A stretch of DNA of 64,000 nucleotides from Alphaproteobacteria bacterium (GCA_009377375.1 WHUE01000001.1:471-64470); one strand, 5' to 3'. Counted from the first letter of the stretch, positions 24,632 through 38,213 are shown. Numbers and translations are program-made. The notes: a model not told the origin generated them from the sequence alone.

Positions 24632-24649
24632 ATCAAGGCTGATGTTTAA

Positions 24650-25201
24650 GTGCAGAGCGAATGGATCGCGACATATGCGGATGGATATGGAACGGAAGCG
24701 GGGACACCAGCCGGGCGCGGAACGGTGAGGCCTGCCGCTGTTCTTGCCGTGCTGGCAATCGCGGGCATCGCCGCTGCGGCCGCTTATCTGATCGTCAGCA
24801 GCGAGAACGCGCCGATCGGCGCGGACCCCGACGATCCGCGACAGGTGGCGCGCGGCAAGACGGTCTATGCCGCGGAATGCGCGTCCTGTCATGGCGTGAG
24901 GCTCGAAGGGCAGCCGAACTGGCGCGGTCGCAACCCGGACGGCACATTGCCCGCGCCGCCGCACGACGCCTCCGGGCATACCTGGCACCATCCGGATGCC
25001 GTGCTGTTCGCGATCACCAGGCAGGGCGGGCAGGCGTCGGCCCCCGCCGGGTTCCGAAGCGCCATGCCCGCCTTCGGAAGCAGGCTGGACGACCCGGATA
25101 TCTGGGCTGTGCTTGCCTACATAAAGAGCCTGTGGCCGCGCGAGATACGCGAACGCCAAGCGTTCCTCAATGACCGGTACAAGGCGCAGGGCGAGCGCTG
25201 A
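24650..25201 (+). CDS. Exported monoheme c-type cytochrome (class I-like); start uncertain (GTG 24650 or GTG 24725)
   Basis: N-terminal hydrophobic segment, CASCH heme motif, downstream AMPAF Met-ligand motif. Confidence 0.85.
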   Translation: MQSEWIATYADGYGTEAGTPAGRGTVRPAAVLAVLAIAGIAAAAAYLIVSSENAPIGADPDDPRQVARGKTVYAAECASCHGVRLEGQPNWRGRNPDGTLPAPPHDASGHTWHHPDAVLFAITRQGGQASAPAGFRSAMPAFGSRLDDPDIWAVLAYIKSLWPREIRERQAFLNDRYKAQGER

Positions 25202-25225
25202 ACCGGCAAACTCCTGGATCCTGAA

Positions 25226-27466
25226 ATGACTGTTTATACCTGTCCGATGCACCCGGACGTACGGGAAGAGTCCCCGGGCGCCTGTCCGGCGTGCGGCTGT
25301 GCGCTGGAGCCGGTGACGGCGACGCGTCGGGAGACCGCGACACGGTATACCTGCCCGATGCATCCGGAAGTGGTGCGCGACGAGCCGGGGGACTGCCCGA
25401 TCTGCGGCATGGCGCTCGAGCCGATGGCGGTGCAGGCGGGGGAGCCGCCGAACACTGAGCTGATCGACATGTCGCGGCGGTTCTACGTCGCCGCGGCGCT
25501 GAGCGTGCCGCTGCTGGCCATCGCCATGGGGTCGATGGTGGCGCATGGCATTGTCGACGCCGTCATCCCGCGCGCGGCGAACGGCTGGGTTCAGCTCGCG
25601 CTGGCCAGCCCTGTGGTGCTGTGGGCGGGCTGGCCGTTCTTCCAGCGCGGATGGGCCTCCATCATGCGCTGGAAGCTCAACATGTTCACGCTGATCGCCA
25701 TCGGCGTCGGGGCCGCCTACCTGTTCTCGCTGGCAGCGGCGCTTGCGCCGGATGCGTTCCCGCCCTCCTTCCGCATGGCGGACGGCATGGTCGAGCTGTA
25801 TTTCGAGGCGGCGGCGGTGATCGTCACGCTGGTGCTGCTCGGCCAGGTGCTGGAGATACGGGCGCGCGCCCGGACCTCGTCGGCGGTCCGCGCGCTGCTC
25901 GATCTCGCACCGCGCACGGCGCGGCTGATCCACGAATGCGGCGCCGAGATGGATCGCCCGGTCGAAAGCCTCAAGCGGGGCGACCGCCTGCGCATCCGTC
26001 CCGGCGAGGCGATCCCCGTGGACGGCGTGGTGGAGGAAGGCTCCAGCTCGGTCGATGAATCGATGATCACCGGCGAGCCGGCGCCCGTCTCAAAGGTCCC
26101 GGGCGACAAGGTGACGGGCGCGACCGTCAACGGCGCCGGCGGGTTTGTCATGGTCGCGGAGAAGGTGGGCGACGACACGCTGCTCGCCCGTATCGTGCGC
26201 ATGGTGTCGGATGCGCAGCGATCGCGGGCGCCCATCCAGCGCATCGCCGACACCGTCGCCGGGTGGTTCGTGCCGGCGGTCGTGGGCATCGCGATTCTCG
26301 CTTTTGCGGTCTGGGCCGCGGTAGGTCCGCCCCCGGCGTTGGCCCATGCGCTTCTGGCAGCGGTGGCAGTGCTGATCATCGCCTGTCCCTGCGCGCTGGG
26401 GCTGGCGACGCCGATGTCGATTATGGTCGGCACGGGGCGGGGGGCGCGCGAGGGCGTGCTGATCCGCAGCGCCGAGGCGCTGGAGACGCTGGAGAAGGTG
26501 GATACGCTGGTGGTCGACAAGACGGGCACGCTGACGGAAGGCAAGCCGCGGGTAACGAAGATCGTCGCGCTCGGCGGCGTCGGCGAGGACGATGTCCTGC
26601 GAACCGCGGCGGCGCTGGAGCGGGGCAGCGAGCATCCGCTGGCCGCGGCGATCGCGGCGGCTGCTAGGGAACGCGGCATCGAGCCGCCGCCGGCCGAGGA
26701 TTTCACCACAGTGACCGGCAAGGGCGTGCGAGCGCGGGTCGGCGGAAAGCCCGCGCTGCTCGGCAACGCCGCCCTGCTGCGCGACGCGGGCATAGACCCG
26801 CGTGCCGCGGACGAAAGCGGCGATGCCTTGCGCGCCGGGGGGGCAACGGTGATGATGTTGGCGATAGACGGCGCTCTTGCGGGGTTGATCGCGGTGGAAG
26901 ATCCCATCAAGAAAACGACCGAGGCAGCGCTGCGGAGCCTGCGCGAGGACGGGGTGCGCATCGTGATGCTGACGGGCGACAACCGAAGGACGGCGGAAGC
27001 GGTCGCGGCGCGCCTGGGCATAGACGAGTTCCAGGCGGAGGTGCTGCCCGAACAGAAGGGCGAGATGGTCGCCCGGCTGCAGAAGGAAGGCCGCATCGTC
27101 GCCATGGCTGGCGACGGCATCAACGATGCGCCGGCGCTGGCGCGCGCCCATGTCGGCATCGCCATGGGCACCGGCACCGACGTCGCCATGGAAAGCGCCG
27201 CCGTGACGCTGGTCAAGGGCGACCTGTCCGCCATCGCCCGCGCGCGGACGCTCAGCCGCGCGGTGATGCGCAATATCCGCCAGAACCTGGTCTTCGCCTT
27301 CGGCTACAACGCGCTGGGCATTCCCGTCGCGGCGGGGGTCCTGTATCCGGTCTTCGGATTGCTGCTCAGTCCGATGATCGCGGCGGCGGCGATGAGCCTG
27401 TCCTCGATTTCCGTCATCGGCAACGCGTTGCGCCTGACCAGGCTGGAGTTGCGGCCGGATCGATGA
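25226..27466 (+). CDS. copA: Copper-translocating P1B-type ATPase with two N-terminal heavy-metal-binding (YTCPMHP) domains
   Basis: Two YTCPMHP..V...PG.CP.CG.ALEP repeats; [45 protein letters not shown] and MSLSS (Cu+ class TM7/TM8). Confidence 0.95.
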   Translation: MTVYTCPMHPDVREESPGACPACGCALEPVTATRRETATRYTCPMHPEVVRDEPGDCPICGMALEPMAVQAGEPPNTELIDMSRRFYVAAALSVPLLAIAMGSMVAHGIVDAVIPRAANGWVQLALASPVVLWAGWPFFQRGWASIMRWKLNMFTLIAIGVGAAYLFSLAAALAPDAFPPSFRMADGMVELYFEAAAVIVTLVLLGQVLEIRARARTSSAVRALLDLAPRTARLIHECGAEMDRPVESLKRGDRLRIRPGEAIPVDGVVEEGSSSVDESMITGEPAPVSKVPGDKVTGATVNGAGGFVMVAEKVGDDTLLARIVRMVSDAQRSRAPIQRIADTVAGWFVPAVVGIAILAFAVWAAVGPPPALAHALLAAVAVLIIACPCALGLATPMSIMVGTGRGAREGVLIRSAEALETLEKVDTLVVDKTGTLTEGKPRVTKIVALGGVGEDDVLRTAAALERGSEHPLAAAIAAAARERGIEPPPAEDFTTVTGKGVRARVGGKPALLGNAALLRDAGIDPRAADESGDALRAGGATVMMLAIDGALAGLIAVEDPIKKTTEAALRSLREDGVRIVMLTGDNRRTAEAVAARLGIDEFQAEVLPEQKGEMVARLQKEGRIVAMAGDGINDAPALARAHVGIAMGTGTDVAMESAAVTLVKGDLSAIARARTLSRAVMRNIRQNLVFAFGYNALGIPVAAGVLYPVFGLLLSPMIAAAAMSLSSISVIGNALRLTRLELRPDR

Positions 27467-28452
27467 GATGGCGTCTCCCCGATCGCGCCGGCTTGCTGCG
27501 GAGGCTGCGAGGCATCCTGCCGGCGGCGATCGGCGGTGTCGCCGGAATCGCGGCGGTCCTCTGGTTCTCCGCCGACGACCCGGTGCCCCCACCACCCTCC
27601 GCGTCGTTGCCTCTGACGCAGTGGGAAAGTCGACCCCTGCCGCCGCAAACGCAGGCTGAACCCGCGCCTCAGTCGCGCAAGGCCGCGCCGCAGCCTGCCC
27701 AGACTGCCGGCCAGCGGGTACTGGCCCCGCGCATCGCGCCGGCCTGGCGACGCTATGCGGTGGCATCCGCACCGGTCGCCGGCAGGCCCCGCATCGCCGT
27801 GGTGATCGACGATATGGGGGTCGATCGGCGACGCTCCGCGCGCGCCGTGGCGCTGCCGGGCCCGCTGACGCTGGCCTTCCTGCCCTATGCCGACGAACTG
27901 CCGGCGCAGACTCGCATCGCGCATGCGGCGGGACACGAGTTGATGCTGCATGTGCCGATGGAGCCGGAGCTGGCGGGGCTGGACCCCGGCCCGACCGTGC
28001 TGCGCGCGAAGGACACGGACCAGGACATCGACCGCAAGATGGCTTGGGCGCTCGGCCAGTTCGAGGGTTTCGTCGGCATCAACAACCACATGGGCAGCCG
28101 CTTTACGGCCGATGCCGCGGGGATGGCGGCGCTGATGGGCATCCTGAACCGCAAGGGGCTGCTGTTCCTGGATTCGCGCACCAGCGTGAAGTCGGTCGGG
28201 TTGACCCTGGCGCTGCAGGCGGGGGTACCCGCGGCCGCGCGGGACGTGTTTCTCGACAACGAGGACAATGCCCGCGGGGTCGCCGACCGGCTGAAGGAGG
28301 TCGAGGCGGTGGCGCGGCGGAACGGCGTCGCGATCGCCATCGGCCATCCGCGCGACGCCACCCTGAACCAGCTCGCGGCGTGGCTGCCGACATTGCCGGA
28401 CAAGGGCTTCGCGCTGGTGCCGGTCAGCGCCGTGGTCAAGCCCCCCGGCTGA
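27463..28452 (+). CDS. Divergent polysaccharide deacetylase family protein (YibQ/DUF610-like), membrane-anchored or exported
   Basis: N-terminal hydrophobic segment, Pro-rich linker, [15 protein letters not shown]...LMLHVPMEP...[13 protein letters not shown]...LLFLDSRTS. Confidence 0.85.
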   Translation: MRWRLPDRAGLLRRLRGILPAAIGGVAGIAAVLWFSADDPVPPPPSASLPLTQWESRPLPPQTQAEPAPQSRKAAPQPAQTAGQRVLAPRIAPAWRRYAVASAPVAGRPRIAVVIDDMGVDRRRSARAVALPGPLTLAFLPYADELPAQTRIAHAAGHELMLHVPMEPELAGLDPGPTVLRAKDTDQDIDRKMAWALGQFEGFVGINNHMGSRFTADAAGMAALMGILNRKGLLFLDSRTSVKSVGLTLALQAGVPAAARDVFLDNEDNARGVADRLKEVEAVARRNGVAIAIGHPRDATLNQLAAWLPTLPDKGFALVPVSAVVKPPG

Positions 28453-28513
28453 GCGCCGCGACTGGCCGACGCCTGCGCCGCTGTGCCAGAATGCCGGCAA
28501 CGGGGAGGGCCCA

Positions 28514-29500
28514 ATGCAGTATCACCCGTTCGGGAATACCGGCGAATCCCTGTCGCGCATCGGACTCGGCTGCTACGGCATGTCGGGTGCCTACGGCGCG
28601 GCGGATGAGGACGAGGCTATTGCCACGATCCACCTGGCAATGGATCTCGGCGTCAACGTGCTGGACACGTCGGCGTCCTACGGCCAGGGCCATAACCACA
28701 GGCTGATCGGCCGCGCCGTCCGCGATCGCCGCCATAAGGTGTTCATCCATTCCAAGACGGGCACGATCCGCACGCCGGACGGGCGCAGCGCGGCGGAGGG
28801 CAGCGGCACGCCGGAGCGGCTGCGCGAGATGTGCGAGACCAGCTTGCAAAATCTCGGTGTCGAAGCGCTGGACGCGTTCTGCCTGTCGCGCGTGGACCCG
28901 ACCGTGCCCGTGGAGGAGTCCGTCGGCGGCATGGCACGGCTGGTGGAAGAGGGCAAGACGCGCTTCATCGGTTTGTCCGAGGCCGCGCCCGGGACGGTGC
29001 GGCGGGCCGCGGCCGTGCATCCGCTGTGCTCGCTCCAGTTCGAATATTCGCTCTGGTCGCGTGACCCGGAAGGGGGGCATATCGCCGTCGCCCGGAAGCT
29101 GGGCATGGCGTTCATAGCCTATGCCCCGCTGGGCTACGGCATGCTGGCGGGCGGGCTGGCAACGGCCGCGGCGGTGGCGGGGGACAGCCGCGCGAAATTT
29201 CCCCGGCTGCAGGGCGACAACTTCGAGCGGAACCGCGTCCTTGTCGAGGGGCTGATCGAGATCGCAGCCACGCTCAGGGCGACCCCGGCCCAGCTCGCCA
29301 TTGCCTGGGTGCTGTCGGCGAACCCGGACGTGTTCGCCATTCCCGGCTGCAAGAGCCGGCGCCATCTGGAGGAGAACCTCGCCGCGGCGGAGATCGCGCT
29401 GGACGACGAGGTGCTAAAGAAGCTGGACCGGCTGTTTCCTGCCGGGGCGGCCGCCGGTGACCGCTATCCGCCGGACGGGATGCGCCGCGTCAACCTGTAA
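28514..29500 (+). CDS. Aldo/keto reductase family protein
   Basis: RIGLGCYGMSGAYG...LDTSASYGQGHNHRLIG...FIHSKTG...FCLSRVDPTVPVEESVGGMARLVEEGKTRFIGLSEA...PGCKSRRHLEENL. Confidence 0.93.
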   Translation: MQYHPFGNTGESLSRIGLGCYGMSGAYGAADEDEAIATIHLAMDLGVNVLDTSASYGQGHNHRLIGRAVRDRRHKVFIHSKTGTIRTPDGRSAAEGSGTPERLREMCETSLQNLGVEALDAFCLSRVDPTVPVEESVGGMARLVEEGKTRFIGLSEAAPGTVRRAAAVHPLCSLQFEYSLWSRDPEGGHIAVARKLGMAFIAYAPLGYGMLAGGLATAAAVAGDSRAKFPRLQGDNFERNRVLVEGLIEIAATLRATPAQLAIAWVLSANPDVFAIPGCKSRRHLEENLAAAEIALDDEVLKKLDRLFPAGAAAGDRYPPDGMRRVNL

Positions 29501-31003
29501 TCAGTTGCCGGAAGCGTAGCGCACCGCTTCCTCGGCGGCGCGGATCAGCGCCATGGCCTTGTTGCGGCATTCCTGATGCTCCGATTCCGGATCGGAATCG
29601 GTGACGATGCCGGCGCCGGCCTGGACGTACATGGTGCCGTCCTTGACCAGGGCGGTGCGCAGCACGATGCAGGTATCCATCGAACCGTTGGCGGAGAAGT
29701 AACCGACCGCGCCGGCATAGACGCCGCGCTTGTCCTTCTCCAGTTCGTGGATGATCTCCATTGCGCGGATCTTCGGCGCGCCGGATACGGTGCCCGCCGG
29801 AAACGCGCCGATGAGCGTGTCCATCGCGTCGTGCTTCGGATCGATCTCCGCCTCGACATTGGAGACGATGTGCATGACGTGGGAATAGCGCTCGACCACC
29901 ATCTTCTCGGTGACCTTTACCGTGCCGATTTTGGCCACCCGGCCGGTGTCGTTGCGCCCCAGGTCGAGCAGCATCAGATGCTCCGCCAGCTCCTTTTCGT
30001 CCGACAGCAGGTCCCTTTCCATCTCCATATCCTCTGCCGCGGTCGCCCCGCGCGGCCTCGTGCCGGCGATGGGGCGTAGCGTCACACGCCCGTCGCGCAG
30101 CCGCACCAGGATCTCGGGGCTCGAACCGACGACCGAGAAGCCGCCGAAATCGAGGAAGAACAGGAAGGGCGACGGATTGGTGCGCCGCAGCGCCCGGTAG
30201 AGCGCGAACGGCGACAGCGCGAACGGCACTTCGAAACGCTGCGACAGCACCACCTGGAACACGTCGCCCGCAAAGACGTATTCCTTGCCCGCGCGCACCA
30301 TGTCCCGGTATTCGTCCGGCGTCGTATTGGACGTCACGCCGGCGGGGACGGACACCGCGGGCTCGTCATGCGCGTGCGGGAGGCTGCGCTCCAGCGCCCC
30401 GACGACGGCGGACAGGCGCTCGATCGCGGCGTCATGGGCCGCGCGCGCCGGAACGCCCGCTTGCGGGCGGATCGGGGTGACGACCATCACCACGTCCTTC
30501 ACCGTGTCGAAAATCGCCATGATGGTGGGGCGTACGAAAAGCCCGTCGGGAATGCCGACAGGATCGCGTTTGCCGGACGGCAGGTCTTCCATCAGCGCGA
30601 CCATGTCGTAGCCCAGATAGCCGACCAGTCCGGCGGCCATCGGCGGCAATCCCTCCGGCAGGTCGATCCGGGACTCGGCCACCAGCGCGCGCAGACTGTC
30701 CAGAGCGCCGCCGGAACACGGCTCGAAGGCGTCGGCGTCACGGCCAGCAATCCGGTTGATCTCCGCCCGGTCCCCCTGGCAGCGCCAGATCAGGTCCGGC
30801 GCCATTCCGATGATCGAGTAGCGGCCCCGGTTCTCGCCCCCCTCGACCGACTCCAGCAGGAAGCTGTTAGGGGTGCCGGCGGCCAGTTTCAGCATCGCCG
30901 ATACCGGGGTTTCCAGATCGGCGACCAGCGAGGTCCACATCACCTGCGCGCGGCCGTCCGCATAGGCGCGAGAGAAGGCGTCGGTGTCCGGTTCGATATG
31001 CAT
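29501..31003 (-). CDS. trpE: Anthranilate synthase component I
   Basis: TPNSFLLESVEGGENRGRYSIIGM...FQVVLSQRFEVPF...GRNDTGRVAKIGTVKVTEKMVVERYSHVMHIVSNVEA. Confidence 0.97.
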   Translation of the reverse strand: MHIEPDTDAFSRAYADGRAQVMWTSLVADLETPVSAMLKLAAGTPNSFLLESVEGGENRGRYSIIGMAPDLIWRCQGDRAEINRIAGRDADAFEPCSGGALDSLRALVAESRIDLPEGLPPMAAGLVGYLGYDMVALMEDLPSGKRDPVGIPDGLFVRPTIMAIFDTVKDVVMVVTPIRPQAGVPARAAHDAAIERLSAVVGALERSLPHAHDEPAVSVPAGVTSNTTPDEYRDMVRAGKEYVFAGDVFQVVLSQRFEVPFALSPFALYRALRRTNPSPFLFFLDFGGFSVVGSSPEILVRLRDGRVTLRPIAGTRPRGATAAEDMEMERDLLSDEKELAEHLMLLDLGRNDTGRVAKIGTVKVTEKMVVERYSHVMHIVSNVEAEIDPKHDAMDTLIGAFPAGTVSGAPKIRAMEIIHELEKDKRGVYAGAVGYFSANGSMDTCIVLRTALVKDGTMYVQAGAGIVTDSDPESEHQECRNKAMALIRAAEEAVRYASGN

Positions 31004-31007
31004 CGGC

Positions 31008-32900
31008 TCAGAGGTTGCCGCCGGACACCACGCTGTCCAGCGCCTGGCGGTTCACCGTGACCGGGTGGTGCTTGCGTAGCGCGACCAGGTACTGGCCGAG
31101 AATGTCGTCGGCTATCGCGCTTTCGAGCTGACTCTGCAACTGCTTGCGCTCGTCCTCGTTGGAAGCCGGATCGGCGGAGACGATCTGCTTCAGCTCGCCG
31201 ATGGCGGTGCCGTTCTCGGCCGGGGCGACCACGATCTCGCCGGGCTTGGCCTTGAACAGCGCGGCGGCAAGCGCGTCCGGCACGGGCGAGGAGGGATCGC
31301 GGATGAAGCGGGTAAACGGCTTGCTGGTTCTGGCCTCCAGCTCCGCCGTGCGGGCGGCCGGCGCGAGACCGCCGGCCTGGCGCGCCGCGGCGGCCACGGT
31401 TTCCGCCTTCTTCTTCGCCGCATCCGAAAGCTGCGTGCGTTTCCACGCCTCGATCGCTTCCTTGCGCACCTCGTCGAGCGGGCGGAGGGTCGGCGGCTCG
31501 CTCTCCTCGACGCGGATCAGGAAGAATCCGCCCTGCGCGGTTTCCTCGAGAATTCCCAGCTGTCCGACGGGAGAGGAGAAGAGCTGCTGCATGAATTTCG
31601 GGTCCGATGGAATGCCGGGCACCGGGCTGCCGTTGCGGTCGCGGCCGTTGGAGTCGATGGCCGCGATCCTCAGCAATCTGGCGTTGACCTTCTCTGCCGT
31701 CGCTTCCAGCGTGGTGCCGCCAGCGAGGCTGTCGTCGACATCCGCCGTGAGCTTGATCAGCGCATCCACGGCGAGCTCGCGGGCGAGGTCGTCGCTGATC
31801 CTTCCGCGTACCTCGTCGTAGCTCGGGGTCGTGCCCGGCGTGATTTTTCCGACGCGGATCAGATGCCAGCCGAGAGGGCTCTTGACCGGCCCGGCGATGC
31901 TGCCTTCCTCCGCCTTGAACGCGGCCTCGGCAATGTCCTTCGGCAGATCCTGCTGGCGAAGATCGCCGAGGTCGACGGGACCGCCGCCGCCGAATTCCTT
32001 CGCGACCGTATCGAGGTCCTTCCCCTGTTTCAGCGCTTCGGCTGCCTGCTTCGCCTTTTCCTCGTCCTGCAGCAGGATCTGGCTGAGCTTGCGTCGCTCC
32101 AGCACCGAAATCTGCGGCAGGCGATGCTCGTATTCCTCGCGTATCCGCTCCTCCGGCGGCTTGATCTCCTTGGCCCGCTCGGCGGGGTCCAGATAGAGCA
32201 CGACGGCCTTGCGGTATTCCGGCGCGGTGAACAGGCCGGCATTCTCCTTGTGGAACGCCGCCAGGGTTGCCGGATCGGGATCGGGTATCGAGGACACATC
32301 ACCCAGCGGCACCGTAACGACGTCCGCCACGCGCTGCTCGTTGCGATAGCGATAGAGGAGCGCGACCAGCGATTTCGGCACGGCAGCGCCGCCGACGACG
32401 GCGCCGGTGAGCTGGCTGCGCAGGATCTCATCCCGCACGATGCCGACATAGGTGTCTTCACCCATGCGTTCCTGGCGCAGGAACGCATGGTAGCGGTTGG
32501 CGTCGAACCCGTTGCCCGGCCCGCGGAACTGGGGGGCGTTGCGGATGGTCGCCGCGATCTGGGCCTCGCCCGCGCCCAGCCCGAGCCGCTGAGCCTCCAG
32601 CGACACCAGCCGGCCGTTGACGATGCGGTCGAGGACTTCGTCGAGCAGGCCGAACTGCACCGCCTGCTGACTGTCGAAGGTGTTGCCCAGACGGGCGCGC
32701 ATGTTGTCCACCACGCGGCGAAACTGCTCCTGAACCTCGGTGGGGCTGACTTCCGTGTCCCCGACCTCCGCCACGGCGGTGGCGGTGCTGCGGCCCTGGA
32801 ACATGTCGCCGATGCCCCAGAGCGCGAAAGAGGCGATCAGGAAGACCGACAGGATCCAGACCACGACCTTGGCGGCCTTGTTGCGCATCTGTTCCATCAT
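31008..32900 (-). CDS. ppiD: Peptidyl-prolyl cis-trans isomerase PpiD-like (SurA_N plus rotamase)
   Basis: MMEQMRNKAAKVVVWILSVFLIASFALWGIGDMFQG membrane anchor; parvulin SQILLQDEEKAKQAAEALKQGKDLDTVAKEF...LGWHLIRVGKI. Confidence 0.9.
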   Translation of the reverse strand: MMEQMRNKAAKVVVWILSVFLIASFALWGIGDMFQGRSTATAVAEVGDTEVSPTEVQEQFRRVVDNMRARLGNTFDSQQAVQFGLLDEVLDRIVNGRLVSLEAQRLGLGAGEAQIAATIRNAPQFRGPGNGFDANRYHAFLRQERMGEDTYVGIVRDEILRSQLTGAVVGGAAVPKSLVALLYRYRNEQRVADVVTVPLGDVSSIPDPDPATLAAFHKENAGLFTAPEYRKAVVLYLDPAERAKEIKPPEERIREEYEHRLPQISVLERRKLSQILLQDEEKAKQAAEALKQGKDLDTVAKEFGGGGPVDLGDLRQQDLPKDIAEAAFKAEEGSIAGPVKSPLGWHLIRVGKITPGTTPSYDEVRGRISDDLARELAVDALIKLTADVDDSLAGGTTLEATAEKVNARLLRIAAIDSNGRDRNGSPVPGIPSDPKFMQQLFSSPVGQLGILEETAQGGFFLIRVEESEPPTLRPLDEVRKEAIEAWKRTQLSDAAKKKAETVAAAARQAGGLAPAARTAELEARTSKPFTRFIRDPSSPVPDALAAALFKAKPGEIVVAPAENGTAIGELKQIVSADPASNEDERKQLQSQLESAIADDILGQYLVALRKHHPVTVNRQALDSVVSGGNL

Positions 32901-33077
32901 GGCGTGCGTCCGGTGTCCTGGCTTCTGCTTCGCGGCGGCGGTGAGCGCCGGATAATAGGGATGCGGCGTGCCACCCGCAACACGCAAACCCGCGGCCCGG
33001 CGCGTGGCAAGGCCCAGCTCGCTGTGCTACAGAAGCGCGGAACGGGCGGTGATGACGGGAAACGGGAGGAATAGCCG

Positions 33078-33839
33078 ATGGCGCAGCGGGTAACGCCTCT
33101 GGTGGCCGGCAACTGGAAGATGAACCTGCTGCGACGCGACGCCGTAGCGCTGGCCTGCGATCTGGTCACCCGGCTGCAAACCGGATCCGCGCCGGGCTGC
33201 GACCTGCTGGTCTGTCCGCCCGCCGTGATGCTGCACGCCGTGGCCGAGGCGCTGGCCGGCAGCCCGGTTGCGCTGGGGGCCCAGGATTGCCACACCGAGG
33301 TTTCCGGCGCCCATACCGGCGATATCAGCGCCGCCATGCTCGCGGATGCGGGCTGCAGCCACGTCATCGTCGGCCATTCCGAACGCCGCGCCGATCACGG
33401 CGAGGACGATGCGTTGGTCCGCGAAAAGGCACGGGCGGCGCACGAGCAGGGGATGCGCGCCATCATCTGCGTCGGCGAAACGCTGGAGCAGCGCGACGCG
33501 GGGAACACTATCCAGGTGGTGGAAGCCCAGCTCAACGGCTCGCTGCCGCTGGAAGCCGCCGCAGCCAACACGGTCATCGCCTATGAGCCGGTCTGGGCGA
33601 TCGGGACGGGGCGCACGCCGACCGCCGCCGATGTCGCGGAAGTCCACGCCCGCATCCGCGATGTGCTGGTAAAGCGTCTGCCGGACGGCGAGACGGTCCG
33701 GATTCTCTACGGCGGGTCGGTGAACCCGGGCAACGCGCCCGAACTGATGACGGTGGAGAACGTCAACGGCGGGCTCATCGGCGGCGCCAGCCTGAAAGCG
33801 GACGATTTCTGGGCCATCGCCCGGGCGTGCCCCGGCTAG
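33078..33839 (+). CDS. tpiA: Triosephosphate isomerase
   Basis: [14 protein letters not shown]...VIVGHSERR...[14 protein letters not shown]...[12 protein letters not shown]. Confidence 0.98.
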   Translation: MAQRVTPLVAGNWKMNLLRRDAVALACDLVTRLQTGSAPGCDLLVCPPAVMLHAVAEALAGSPVALGAQDCHTEVSGAHTGDISAAMLADAGCSHVIVGHSERRADHGEDDALVREKARAAHEQGMRAIICVGETLEQRDAGNTIQVVEAQLNGSLPLEAAAANTVIAYEPVWAIGTGRTPTAADVAEVHARIRDVLVKRLPDGETVRILYGGSVNPGNAPELMTVENVNGGLIGGASLKADDFWAIARACPG

Positions 33840-33928
33840 AAACGGCTGGAAAGCGAAGCCATAAATCTCTATATGGGCGCATATAAAGCGCCGTTTCCGA
33901 CACGAATCCGAAACCACGGGCCGAAGTC

Positions 33929-35999
<2,071 letters not shown>

Positions 36000-36063
36000 C
36001 CGCGGGCGGGCGTTAGTGCTACACCCCTGCGCGGACCTTCCGAGGGACGCTTCCAGGCTCAGG

Positions 36064-36897
36064 ATGACCAAGCCCCGCCACATCGAGATCGGCAACGTGA
36101 CCGTCGGCAACGACCTGCCGCTGGTCCTGATCGCGGGGCCCTGCGCGCTGGAAAGCCGGGCGCACGCGCTGGAAATGTCCCATGCGCTGGTGGAGCTCAC
36201 GGCGAAGCTCGGCATCGGGCTGATCTACAAGACCTCGTTCGACAAGGCGAACCGCACCTCGCTCAGCAATGCGCGGGGGATGGGGCTGGAGGAAAGCCTG
36301 CCGATCCTCGCCGAGGTGCGCGAGACCCACGGCTGCCCGGTGCTGACCGACGTGCACACGGCCGAGCAATGCGCCCCGGTGGCCGAGGCGGTGGACGTGC
36401 TGCAGATTCCCGCCTTCCTGTGCCGCCAGACCGACCTGATCCTCGCCGCCGCCACCACGGGCAAGCCGCTGAACATCAAGAAGGGCCAGTTCCTCGCGCC
36501 ATGGGACATGAAGAACGTGGTCGCGAAGGCGAATGCCGGCGGCAACGACAAGGTAATGCTGTGCGAGCGCGGCGCGTCGTTCGGCTACAACACGCTCGTC
36601 TCCGACATGCGCTCGCTGCCGATCCTGGCGGAGACCGGCTGCCCGGTGGTGTTCGACGCCACCCATTCGGTGCAGCAGCCGGGCGGGCAGGGGACGGCCA
36701 GCGGGGGACAGCGCGAGTTCGTGCCGGTGCTGGCCCGCGCCGCCGTGGCGGTCGGCGTCGCCGTCGTGTTCATGGAAACGCACCAGGACCCCGACAGCGC
36801 GCCGTCGGACGGACCCAACATGGTTCACTTCAGGGACATGGAGCCCCTGATCCGTACCCTGATGGCGTTCGACGCCGTCGCGAAGACGAAATACTGA
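36064..36897 (+). CDS. kdsA: 3-deoxy-8-phosphooctulonate synthase
   Basis: [15 protein letters not shown]...[12 protein letters not shown]...[15 protein letters not shown]...[13 protein letters not shown]. Confidence 0.97.
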   Translation: MTKPRHIEIGNVTVGNDLPLVLIAGPCALESRAHALEMSHALVELTAKLGIGLIYKTSFDKANRTSLSNARGMGLEESLPILAEVRETHGCPVLTDVHTAEQCAPVAEAVDVLQIPAFLCRQTDLILAAATTGKPLNIKKGQFLAPWDMKNVVAKANAGGNDKVMLCERGASFGYNTLVSDMRSLPILAETGCPVVFDATHSVQQPGGQGTASGGQREFVPVLARAAVAVGVAVVFMETHQDPDSAPSDGPNMVHFRDMEPLIRTLMAFDAVAKTKY

Positions 36898-36905
36898 CCC
36901 CCTGA

Positions 36906-38213
<1,308 letters not shown>

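Noticed and set aside
24605-25933. N-terminal extension of csoR ORF (tracked as 534 aa)
   Set aside because: Antisense to cytochrome c and copA; CsoR starts at MLHPSHRKS (24601) next to its operator.
26090-27772. 560-aa and 518-aa minus-strand ORFs opposite copA
   Set aside because: Two overlapping antisense frames of the same GC-rich gene; neither shows domain features.
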